From assembly GCA_030447945.1 (NCBI GenBank), contig JAUJNV010000072.1, forward strand, positions 1 through 14,001: a stretch of 14,001 nt of DNA, written 5' to 3'. Both the position numbers and the translations under genes were made by a program. How positions within the stretch are numbered: the stretch's first letter is position 1; the number at the start of each line of letters is the position of its first letter. Under the pieces are notes generated by a model. The model saw only the letters and a list, made by a program, of their open reading frames with translations. It was not told where the DNA came from and did no database searches. Origin of the DNA: Fimbriimonas sp. (GTDB taxonomy: Bacteria; Armatimonadota; Fimbriimonadia; Fimbriimonadales; Fimbriimonadaceae). Shown piece after piece: positions 7,880 through 14,001 of the stretch.

Positions 7880-9180
7880 AATCGTGGGGCTGAAAGGTCA
7901 CCGGACACGACATATGAGAAGATCAAGGGTCAGTGCCGCAGCACTATAAACTTTTCCGTCGAGGAAGAGGGTGAAGTAAACGACCATCCTTAGACACAAC
8001 GGGGAGGCTGATCACGCCTCCCACCTGTTGAGTATCTCCAACGAACCGCTCCCGTCGAAGGATCAAGGTGGTACAGACTGCGGTCATCGAGCCAGCGTAA
8101 AGCTTGCTGTGTAACCCCAGCGCCACCGGCCAGGCCCCGGTTGTCGTGGAGCTTCTTGAGCGATATGCCGCTCTGCTCATCACCTGATACAAGCCTGAAA
8201 TAACTGCTCATGCACTCTCCCTCTCGGACGACAAGGGCAGTCCCGAGAGCATTAGCAGCAGCTTGGGATTCCATTTCTCCCGACCGGATCGACCGTCAGC
8301 GCCGTCGAACCGCGTCGGTTGCTGACCTGCTTGCCACCGTCACCCTCTAGCTGGCAGCCGTCGTGGCCCCCAGCCCTGCCTTCTACGCCATACCAACTGG
8401 CCTGCTTTGAAGAGTAGACCATGCCCTCGCTGGTAGCTGCGTAAATACGACCATGGCGATCTGTGGCCAGAGAGACTCCGACGTACCCGCTTCAACCCTT
8501 TTGCGCCAGCGTGTCATGCGGTACGGCGGTCAATGCAATACAAGGTCCCCCGCCGGAACCAACGACGACCACATCCCCTGCCACCGTGGGAATGCCCAGG
8601 GGCCATTGCGAGCCTCGCGTCCTTGAGCTTTCCATTGCGCAGTCCGATAGCATAGAGGCGAGAGCTAACCATGCCTGCGTATACAACGCCGTCGCCGCTA
8701 ATCGCTGGCTTGGACCCAAAGCCTCCCCACGGGCGCGGTTCTGAAACCCTTTGTCGCCGAACCTCCAGCATAATTTGTGATCCGCGCGTCGAGAGCCACG
8801 GGTAAGGCGAGCCGAGCCATGTCGCTTCGACAAGTACGAGTTTTGAGCGCATTGGGCGAAAGCGGCTAATCTGTCCGCGACTGGGTGTGAAAAAGACCAT
8901 TCCTTCCATGAGGAGGGGACGACTCTGGACCGGCGGAGCCGCCGCCAGACTCACCCAGACTAGCCGCTAGTGCAGGGCCTGCTCTGGATGTCCTCGCGTC
9001 ATGACGATCAAGTATCAGTCCTATCGAATGGTAATGCCTATGTTTTGCTCGATTTGATAGGGTCTTGGTAGCGACGGAGTCCATGATATGGTCGCATCAT
9101 CCCCACCTGTGCCTTGATATCTTGCATCGGTAGCACCGTCTGCCTGATTGCGACGCCAGCAAAGGAAATCAGAAGCGCGG
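7880..9180 (-). pseudogene. PQQ-like (BamB/quinoprotein-type) beta-propeller protein, frameshifted
   Basis: Recurring PQQ-type blades can be read on the minus strand: LLMEGMVFFTPSRGQISRF (about 8850-8910), KPAISGDGVVYAGMVSSRLY followed by AIGLRNGKL (about 8625-8710), VAGDVVVVGSGGGPCIALTA (about 8525-8585), LATDRHGRIYAATSEGMVYS (about 8404-8470), LDDRSLYHLDPSTGAVRWRY (about 8030-8090) and YFTLFLDGKVYSAAALTLD (about 7925-7980). The repeated 'D-G-x-[VI]-Y-x-[AG]...L-Y-[AH]-[IL]-D/L-x-x-[TN]-G-x-[LV]-[KR]-W' form is characteristic of PQQ-like repeats. At the 5' side DATISWTPSLPRPYQIEQNI is readable near 9055-9100. About 420 residues would be expected. The domain type is fairly clear; ligand, cofactor and partner are not known. 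Confidence 0.6.
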
Positions 9181-9281
9181 TCCAACAGTCTGCCCCCGAG
9201 CAGGCCGCTCAGTGCCTTGCTCTACCCGTTGTCAGCTTCCTATGATGTGCGCTTCAGGTCCTCGTCGAAGCTGTCAGGGCC

Positions 9282-9410
9282 TTATCGGTCCTCATCCACG
9301 CCCTTCCGATCGACGTTCTGCCGCTCGTCCTTGAAGCTAGGATCGTCCTGGCGCTGCTGCTTCTTGTTCTTGTCCTCGCCCTCTTTGTTTCTGCGCTCGG
9401 TTTCCGACAT
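9282..9410 (-). CDS. Small highly charged ORF, 42 residues
   Basis: A short ORF starts at the ATG at 9410 with a GGAGG about 14 nt upstream. It encodes a strongly hydrophilic peptide rich in Glu, Asp, Lys, Arg and Gln, beginning MSETERRNKEGEDKNKK and containing FKDERQNVDRKG. The TAA at 9282-9284 is followed in the same frame by 13 more codons of the same composition (GPDSFDEDLKRTS) and then a TAG, so the real protein may be 56 residues with an erroneous stop. No known domain is recognised and an unstructured protein is likely. It lies in the low-quality block, so its ends are uncertain. It could also be spurious, but its composition differs from ordinary shadow ORFs here, which are Arg/Pro/Ala-rich. 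Confidence 0.35.
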   Translation of the reverse strand: MSETERRNKEGEDKNKKQQRQDDPSFKDERQNVDRKGVDEDR

Positions 9411-9429
9411 GCATGGTCTGACCGCCTCC

Positions 9430-9956
9430 GCCAGTCAGCGGTTCGGTCAAAGGACTCGGCGCAACAGGCCGATGCGAGCCAGAAGCCCCTCGCCCCATGA
9501 CAGGCGGCGAAGACCCCCGCCGACCCACACAGTGCACCACTGCGAGCGTTCCGTAGCGGGAGCCGTCTCGGCCCGCCCACGATCCTTTTTCCCGGAGTAG
9601 ATCGAGAGGCGGCGCCCCCTGACTCTTGAGGATGTTTTCGCCTCCTCATAGGCGGGCGCGTTCGGCCGGATGACGGCGTAGGCGGTCCATCCCTACTCCT
9701 TCCTCAACTCGCGCTCGGCGAGCGCGACGACTCTGGAGGAGGGCATCTGGAACCAATAGATCCGCTCTGGCTCGCGGGCTGCTTGGCCGCTCCAGATCTG
9801 CCCTTGCGACGTAACGAATGCGGGCTGCATCCCCTTCAGCAGCGAGAGTGGCGGAGCCTAAGGTTCGGAACTCCGAAAAGCCTCCATGATCGCTGCCCCC
9901 TTCACACCCAGGAGGGTCACAGCACCTATCGCCCAGCCGACGCCCTTTCTTCGCAT
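9430..9956 (-). pseudogene. Hypothetical membrane-anchored protein, frameshifted
   Basis: The ATG at 9956 starts MRRKGVGWAIGAVTLLGVKG, a basic N-terminus plus hydrophobic segment typical of a signal anchor, running to a TAG at 9858-9860. A second frame continues the product: MQPAFVTSQGQIWSGQ (about 9795-9845), EPERIYWFQMPSSRVVALAE (about 9710-9775), an in-frame TAG at 9693-9695, then GWTAYAVIRPNAPAYEEAK (about 9635-9690), RGRRLSIYSGK, ERSQWCTVWV (about 9530-9560). The continued good composition across these breaks suggests one protein of about 130-150 residues broken by an indel and a substitution. No family is recognised. It starts 44 nt after the GlmL-like gene stop, on the same strand, so co-transcription is possible. 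Confidence 0.45.
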
Positions 9957-9999
9957 CTGCCTATTGTAAGGCACAGAGGCTAGGCCCCGGCCCTCGTCC

Positions 10000-11862
10000 C
10001 TACCCCGGCAGCGGCAGCCCGAAGGCCTGGAGCCAGCTCCGAAGCTTCTCAACTCGTCCCGGCGCATCCAGCGCGATGGAGAAGGGCCGTCCACGGGCGT
10101 CGACGATGATGCCGACGGTGCCGCCCTCCAGCCTTCGCGTGAGGGACCTTCCCTTGCCCGCGCCCACGTCAAAGGTCTTCGCCGGCTCCACCGTTAGCTC
10201 CTTGAACTCGTCCTCGCCGCACGGGATGATCTTGATGCTCCCAAACGGCACCGTCTCGTTCACGCCGTCGCCCCTCACGGTGACGCAGGGCTCGCCGTCG
10301 CGCCCGGTGCCGACCGGCGAGATGCAATGGCCGCACTTCACGATGCAGTCCCGCTCGAAGACCTGCTTGGCGGCCTCGTAGAGGTGCTCGCTGAGCACGC
10401 CCAGGTGCGGCATCATGAAGATGGAGTCCACCGTCAACATGGTGATCCCCTCCGGCCCGTAGGCATCCATCATCATCAGCGCGGACTGCGCGCGGCGCGG
10501 CGCGTGCGAGAGCACGCCGCCGGAGCCGATGACCATGTCGAGCGCCATCATATTGACGAGGGACGCGCCCTGGGACGTCTGGTCGAAGATCTGCCCCACG
10601 TCCCGCTGCTGCTGCATGCCCGTCAGGCCGCGCGCGAGGGACTTGTGGTGCTCGAAGGCGAGCCGGAGCGCCTCGCGGGAAACGCCGTGCTCGATGAGCA
10701 GGTCCTCGTAGGTCTGGGGGATGGTGGTGGGGCGGATCATCTTGTTCCGCAGCCGGTTCCGCACCTCGTCCGGGTCGATCTCGAACGGCAGCCACCGGGC
10801 GATGTTCTCGATCCCCGTCTCCTTGAGCACGTTGCAGATCGAGTAGCTCATCCCGAGGTTCGCGCTCACGGTACGGTTGTAGATTCGCTCGCCGTTCTCC
10901 GCCTGGAAGACGGAGAAAACGTCCGTCGTCGCCCCGCCGATGTCCACTCCGAGAACGTTGATCTTCTCGTTCTCCGCGTACTCCTTCAGGAGCTTGCCCA
11001 CCGCGTTCGGGGTCGCCATGACCTCCTCGCTCGTCCATTCCAGCAGCTTGGAGTAGCCAGGCGCCTGCTGCATGACGTGCTCGAGGAACATCTCGTGGAT
11101 CTCCTCGCGGGCCGGCCCTAGGTTCTCCTTCTCGAGCGTGGGGCGCAGGTTGTCCACCGCGTGAAGCTCGATCCCCGCGCCGAGCACCTTGCCAACGTCC
11201 TCACGAGCCTCTTTGTTGCCCGCGTAGATGATCGGGAGCTTCATATCGCCGAAACGCGGCTTCGGGTCCGTCCGCCGCACAACTTCGGCCATGTCGATGA
11301 GGTGGCTCTTCGTGCCGCCGTCCGTACCACCGGACATAAGGATGATGTCCGGACGAAGCTGGCGAAGCCGTTCCACCTTCTGGTGTTCCCTCCGTCCGTC
11401 GTCCACTGCGAGCGTGTCCATCAGGATCGCGCCCGCACCTAACGCGGCCCGCTCGGCGGACTCGGCGGACATCGCCTTCACGACGCCGGCTACCATCATC
11501 TGGAGGCCGCCCCCCGCACTCGACGTGCTCACGTACAGGTCCGATCCGTCCAGCTCGGCGGAGGGACCGTCGGTTCGCTCCCCTTCCTTCATGTGACGCC
11601 ATACGGTGCCCTCCTTCAGGAGCTTGCGCCGCCCCGCTGTGAAGCCTTCGGGCACCGTGTGCTCGGTGATTTCCTCAAGCTCGGTGACCGAGTTCACGAC
11701 GCCCAGCGTCACATCCTCGAATGGACGCTCTACGGTCGTGGGTGCCTCGCCGCGGGCCACCAGGCGGTAGTCCCCACCGGGACCCTTCTCGATGAGGATC
11801 GCTTTGGTCGTAGTGGAGCCGCAGTCGGTCGCAACGATGCGGCGGACGTCGTCGTTGGGCAT
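10000..11862 (-). CDS. GlmL/MutL-family ASKHA ATPase (reactivator-like protein of cobalamin-dependent mutases)
   Basis: The family (glutamate mutase MutL, ornithine aminomutase-associated proteins) has the actin/Hsp70-type ATPase fold and is thought to protect or reactivate B12-dependent carbon-skeleton mutases. The sequence shows phosphate loop 1 ATDCGSTTTKAILIE (11-25), a family box ILMSGGTDGGT (174-184), phosphate loop 2 LGVDIGGATTDVF (304-316) and adenosine-type loop IGSGGVLSHAP (445-455). It is 620 residues, longer than clostridial MutL (about 460 from memory). The extra C-terminus carries Cys506, Cys510 and Cys513 (CIVKCGHC) and a final GAGKGR...GGTVGIIVDARGRP segment. No mutase gene lies in the window, so the client is unknown. 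The ATG at 11862 is supported by the immediate ATDCGSTTT motif, though its Shine-Dalgarno is weak. The frame is intact despite abutting the broken block. Confidence 0.88.
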   Translation of the reverse strand: MPNDDVRRIVATDCGSTTTKAILIEKGPGGDYRLVARGEAPTTVERPFEDVTLGVVNSVTELEEITEHTVPEGFTAGRRKLLKEGTVWRHMKEGERTDGPSAELDGSDLYVSTSSAGGGLQMMVAGVVKAMSAESAERAALGAGAILMDTLAVDDGRREHQKVERLRQLRPDIILMSGGTDGGTKSHLIDMAEVVRRTDPKPRFGDMKLPIIYAGNKEAREDVGKVLGAGIELHAVDNLRPTLEKENLGPAREEIHEMFLEHVMQQAPGYSKLLEWTSEEVMATPNAVGKLLKEYAENEKINVLGVDIGGATTDVFSVFQAENGERIYNRTVSANLGMSYSICNVLKETGIENIARWLPFEIDPDEVRNRLRNKMIRPTTIPQTYEDLLIEHGVSREALRLAFEHHKSLARGLTGMQQQRDVGQIFDQTSQGASLVNMMALDMVIGSGGVLSHAPRRAQSALMMMDAYGPEGITMLTVDSIFMMPHLGVLSEHLYEAAKQVFERDCIVKCGHCISPVGTGRDGEPCVTVRGDGVNETVPFGSIKIIPCGEDEFKELTVEPAKTFDVGAGKGRSLTRRLEGGTVGIIVDARGRPFSIALDAPGRVEKLRSWLQAFGLPLPG

Positions 11863-11969
11863 GGTCTTCGATTATGGCGCAGTGGCCGAGAGACCCGGCC
11901 CGATCAATGTTCTACCCCCGGCACTTTGCCATCCACCGAGTTGGCAAGCGCACTCCGCCAGTGCTCTTA

Positions 11970-11999
11970 ACCCGAAAGGACCGGGATTCCCTTCCGGGT
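11970..11999. promoter_or_regulatory. Inverted repeat in the divergent intergenic region
   Basis: ACCCGAAAGG (11970-11979) faces CCTTCCGGGT (11990-11999), pairing over 10 bp with one A-C mismatch around a 10-nt spacer. It lies between the divergently transcribed GlmL-like and ABC ATPase genes, about 70 bp upstream of the TATAAT box. It could be an operator for either promoter or a hairpin; no T-tract follows, so a terminator is less likely. Confidence 0.35.
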
Positions 12000-12070
12000 G
12001 TCATTGTCGGCCCAGTCCTCGCTAGAAATGCGGCTAACAAGAATCCACAGATGTTCCCCCGGCGCTGGGT

Positions 12071-12076
12071 TATAAT
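12071..12076 (+). promoter_or_regulatory. Probable -10 box of the ABC ATPase promoter
   Basis: A perfect TATAAT lies 30 nt before the TTG start in an otherwise GC-rich region. No convincing TTGACA-like -35 is found 16-18 nt upstream (cagatg at 12048-12053), so the promoter may be activator-dependent or the match fortuitous. A start near 12083 would give a leader of roughly 23 nt holding the ribosome binding site. Confidence 0.5.
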
Positions 12077-12091
12077 CCAGCCGCATTGCCC

Positions 12092-12100
12092 GAAGGAGGG
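12092..12100 (+). promoter_or_regulatory. Shine-Dalgarno deciding the TTG start of the ABC ATPase
   Basis: GAAGGAGGG ends 5 nt before the TTG at 12106, an ideal spacing. It supports the TTG rather than a later ATG, and keeps the conserved N-terminal strand VAFRSVSKVFG. Confidence 0.75.
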
Positions 12101-12105
12101 TCTGG

Positions 12106-13254
12106 TTGGCAGGAGTCGCGTTTCGTAGCGTTTCGAAGGTGTTCGGCAAGGACGTCAGAGCCGTTGACGATCTCAACCTGGATATCCGTGACAAAGAGTT
12201 CATGGTTTTGGTCGGACCCTCGGGGTGTGGCAAAACGACGGCTTTGCGCATGGTCGCCGGTCTCGAAGAGGCGACGGGCGGAGACATCGTCATCGGCGAC
12301 GTCCGGGTGAACGACGTCCCCCCGAAGGATCGGGACATCGCGATGGTGTTCCAGAACTACGCCCTCTACCCGCACATGACCGTGTACGACAACATCGCGT
12401 TCGGCCTCCGGCTGCGCGAGTTGAAGGGGTTCTTCTGGCAGCTCGCCCACCTCGGCGAGGCCCGCAGGATCAAGGCCGACATCGACGCCCGCGTGAAGGA
12501 CGTGGCGAAGATGCTGGACATCGACAAGTACCTGCACCGTCGTCCAAAGGAGCTTTCGGGCGGCCAACGCCAGCGTGTGGCCCTCGCCCGCGCCATCGTC
12601 CGCAAGCCGAAGGTCTTCCTCATGGACGAGCCCCTTTCGAACCTCGACGCCAAGCTTCGCATCCAAACCCGTGCGGAGCTCATCCGCCTGCACCGCTCGC
12701 TCGGGATCACGACGATCTACGTGACGCACGACCAGGTGGAGGCCATGACCATGGGCCAGCGGATGGCGATCATGCGGGACGGGTTGCTCCAGCAGTGCGA
12801 CGTGCCCGAGAAGGTCTATCAGTTCCCGGCGAACAAGTTCGTCGCCGGGTTTATCGGCTCGCCGCCGATGAACTTCATCCCGGCGAAGATCGTTCAGAAC
12901 GGTGCGGGCTTCGTGATCGACACCGACGAGTTCACCCTCCCCCTGAAGGAGGGCCATCCCGCCGCCGCGCTCGCGGGCAAGGAAGTCGTGCTCGGCATCC
13001 GGCCCGAGGAGATCTTCGACGAAAACCTCGCCTCGAACGTCCAGGCCACGGAACTGAACACGATCACGGCGAAGGTGGACGTGCTGGAGCCCCTCGGCCA
13101 CGAGTACGTCGTCTACCTCGGCGCCGGCAAGCACAACATCATCGCGACCATCGACAACGACACCCGCATCAAGGAAGGCCAGGACGCCCGTTTCGTCATC
13201 AACCTGGATCAGCTCCACATCTTCGACGCGGAGTCGGAGGTGGCGATTCGGTAG
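12106..13254 (+). CDS. ABC transporter ATP-binding protein, MalK/UgpC/MsmX type
   Basis: Cytoplasmic ATPase that powers CUT1-type sugar or glycerol-phosphate importers. It has 382 residues with all nucleotide-binding motifs: Walker A GPSGCGKTT (37-45), Q-loop Gln83 in VFQNYALYPHM, signature LSGGQRQ (150-156), Walker B VFLMDE (170-175), D-loop SNLDAK (178-183) and switch His208 in THDQVEAMTMG. The C-terminal region from about residue 240 is the OB-fold/TOBE regulatory domain (GFIGSPPMNF, LGIRPEE). Unlike MalK it carries about 15 extra residues between the Q-loop and signature (KGFFWQLAHLGEARRIK, 107-123). No permease or binding protein is adjacent, so it may serve several importers in trans, as Bacillus MsmX does. 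The start is TTG with a strong Shine-Dalgarno. The class is certain; the substrate is not. Confidence 0.94.
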   Translation: MAGVAFRSVSKVFGKDVRAVDDLNLDIRDKEFMVLVGPSGCGKTTALRMVAGLEEATGGDIVIGDVRVNDVPPKDRDIAMVFQNYALYPHMTVYDNIAFGLRLRELKGFFWQLAHLGEARRIKADIDARVKDVAKMLDIDKYLHRRPKELSGGQRQRVALARAIVRKPKVFLMDEPLSNLDAKLRIQTRAELIRLHRSLGITTIYVTHDQVEAMTMGQRMAIMRDGLLQQCDVPEKVYQFPANKFVAGFIGSPPMNFIPAKIVQNGAGFVIDTDEFTLPLKEGHPAAALAGKEVVLGIRPEEIFDENLASNVQATELNTITAKVDVLEPLGHEYVVYLGAGKHNIIATIDNDTRIKEGQDARFVINLDQLHIFDAESEVAIR

Positions 13255-13275
13255 AGTTTTAGTCGCAGAAGCCGA

Positions 13276-13351
13276 AAGGGTTAAGGGGAGGGCCGGAGGC
13301 GTTCCTCGACATGAGGAGTTTTGAGGTTTGAGCGTTAACCCTTGACCCTTG
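13276..13351. repeat. Intergenic heptamer repeats with inverted arms
   Basis: AAGGGTT and AAGGGGA lie side by side (13276-13289), and two exact copies of ACCCTTG follow at 13338-13344 and 13345-13351. AAGGGTTAA (13276-13284) and TTAACCCTT (13335-13343) are perfect 9-bp inverted arms about 50 nt apart. Inside is a small hairpin, TCCTC-GACAT-GAGGA (13303-13317). It lies just downstream of the ABC gene stop and resembles the heptamer palindrome at 388-434 in design. The rest of 13255-13425 holds nothing else that I recognise. Confidence 0.5.
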
Positions 13352-13425
13352 CGTTCTGCGCCTTACCTGCCAGTTAGCCTGGCATCGGAGTCTGGATCCC
13401 CGTCAATAGTCCTCTAGCTGAGGAG

Positions 13426-13455
13426 GGCTCTTTTCAAGTAGAGCCTGAGTTTTTT
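13426..13455 (+). terminator. Rho-independent terminator after the ABC ATPase gene
   Basis: GGCTCT (13426-13431) and AGAGCC (13440-13445) form a 6-bp stem with an 8-nt loop, extendable by a G-T pair, followed by TGAG and six T residues (13450-13455). The orientation fits the plus-strand transcript. It lies about 170 nt after the ABC stop and before the end of the convergent minus-strand gene. A preceding hairpin TCCTC-TAGCT-GAGGA (13410-13424) may help. Confidence 0.65.
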
Positions 13456-13498
13456 GCCTTGGTCCGCCTGGATCCGACGCCTCCCCCTAATCCTTTCG

Positions 13499-13966
13499 CT
13501 ACATGCCGTCATCCGGTAGGTCCACCTCGATCCGGACCGTCGCGTTGTGAGAATCGAGTTCGTCCTGAAGGTCGTCGATTTCGCGCTCGTATCGCTCGAT
13601 CTCAGCCGTCACCTCCGCCGCCGTCATCTGCGCCGCGTACTCCTGCGGATCCTCCGCTCCGTAGGGCAAGAGCTGGAGACCGCGCCGGGTGCTGATCGTT
13701 CGCAAAAAGCTGACGAGACCCTTAACCTCGGCTAGCCGATAGATTGCGCGCTGAACCGGGGCGTTCGCGTCGTTGATCGCGGCCTTGATGTCCACCAGCC
13801 GTCCAACCTGAACCTTTAGATCCGCATAGAGCGCCGGTGCATCGAAGTCCACTTCCGAACCGACCAGGTAGCTATTGCTCCCGGTGATCCGTTCCTGAAG
13901 CTGCGTAACGGTCCGTGCCTGACGGTTCTTGAGCTTGAGCGCTTTGGCAAGCGTGACCTGAGCCAT
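13499..13966 (-). CDS. Small coiled-coil protein, resembles the DIP1984 family
   Basis: This is a 155-residue soluble protein, mostly helical, without signal peptide or membrane segment. It opens MAQVTLAKALKLKNRQARTV, followed by LQERI (23-27), has a mid-region with L/V heptads and AAINDANAPVQ (62-72), and ends with a strongly charged helix EIERYEREIDDLQDELDSHN (121-140) before IEVDLPDDGM. The order 'leading helix, LQERI, AIN-x-x-NA, final E..ID.LQ.ELD..N' looks like the DIP1984 family (also named septicolysin in some databases), whose function is not established. The ATG at 13966 is preceded by TAAAAT (13977-13982 on the minus strand) only about 10 nt away, while a GGAAGGAGGGGG lies about 17 nt upstream, a long Shine-Dalgarno spacing. 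It is convergent with the ABC gene. The reading frame is secure; the family call is tentative. Confidence 0.7.
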   Translation of the reverse strand: MAQVTLAKALKLKNRQARTVTQLQERITGSNSYLVGSEVDFDAPALYADLKVQVGRLVDIKAAINDANAPVQRAIYRLAEVKGLVSFLRTISTRRGLQLLPYGAEDPQEYAAQMTAAEVTAEIERYEREIDDLQDELDSHNATVRIEVDLPDDGM

Positions 13967-14001
13967 AACGATCTGATTTTACCCCCTCCTTCCGAACCGC
14001 C

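Noticed and set aside
9148..9600. 150-codon plus-strand ORF (Ser/Arg/Pro-rich)
   Set aside because: It is opposite better-supported minus-strand coding stretches and has shadow-type composition without a domain.
10327..11121. 264-codon plus-strand ORF opposite the GlmL-like gene
   Set aside because: An antisense shadow of a high-GC gene; no motif and biased composition (H, V, R, D).
12070..13218. 382-codon minus-strand ORF opposite the ABC ATPase
   Set aside because: It mirrors the GC-rich plus-strand gene codon for codon, has Arg/Asp/Val/His-rich low-complexity composition and no domain. The plus-strand gene has every ABC motif.
1..14001. CRISPR array, tRNA, rRNA, insertion sequence or phage genes
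   Set aside because: No regularly spaced direct repeats of 20-40 bp, no cloverleaf with CCA-type end that I could recognise, no transposase or terminal inverted repeats, and no integrase or capsid motifs were seen. A computational tRNA and repeat scan was not possible.

Overview
The window comes from a GC-rich bacterial chromosome. Gene content is housekeeping: cell-envelope polyprenyl-phosphate and amino-sugar enzymes, peptidyl-tRNA hydrolase, a sugar-importer ATPase and a GlmL/MutL-type ATPase. No phage, plasmid, transposon, CRISPR, tRNA or rRNA signature was found. The order comEB - wecA/tagO-like - wecB/mnaA - uppP recalls operons of Firmicutes and related deep lineages. I weakly favour an Armatimonadota-like host, but this rests on overall impression and is not shown by the sequence.

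Layout. Positions 1-380 (+): a small lamin-tail-like protein, probably cut at its 5' end. Positions 381-444: a short intergenic palindrome built from a 7-bp repeat. Positions 445 to about 4590 (-): a tight operon read right to left as dCMP deaminase (comEB), undecaprenyl-phosphate sugar-1-phosphate transferase (wecA/tagO family), UDP-GlcNAc 2-epimerase (wecB), undecaprenyl-diphosphatase (uppP) and peptidyl-tRNA hydrolase (pth). The last four genes overlap or nearly abut. About 4680-9180 (-): two or three beta-propeller-like proteins (PQQ/WD40/PD40 type), all broken. About 9280-9960 (-): a 42-codon charged ORF and a membrane-anchored hypothetical protein, also broken. Positions 10000-11862 (-): an intact 620-residue GlmL/MutL-family ASKHA ATPase. 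Positions 11863-12105: a divergent promoter region. Positions 12106-13254 (+): an intact MalK/UgpC/MsmX-type ABC ATPase, followed by a terminator. Positions 13499-13966 (-): a small coiled-coil protein resembling the DIP1984 family.

The most striking property is a sharply bounded block from about 3740 to 9990. In it, every gene is broken by indels that switch the conserved reading among the three minus-strand frames, sometimes several times within 100 bp. Genes on both sides are perfectly intact. Because two essential-type operon genes (comEB and the wecA N-terminus) are affected and the homologous protein can be read back by single-base corrections, uncorrected low-quality sequence is more likely than biological decay. 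Gene boundaries in this block are approximate.

Functionally, WecA loads an amino-sugar phosphate onto undecaprenyl phosphate, WecB makes UDP-ManNAc for the next sugar, and UppP recycles the lipid carrier. The operon thus joins supply, use and recycling for a cell-surface glycopolymer. I found no convincing new biological system. The best leads are the orphan GlmL with a C-terminal Cys-rich extension, the ABC ATPase with an extra hydrophobic helix, and the heptamer-based intergenic palindromes.
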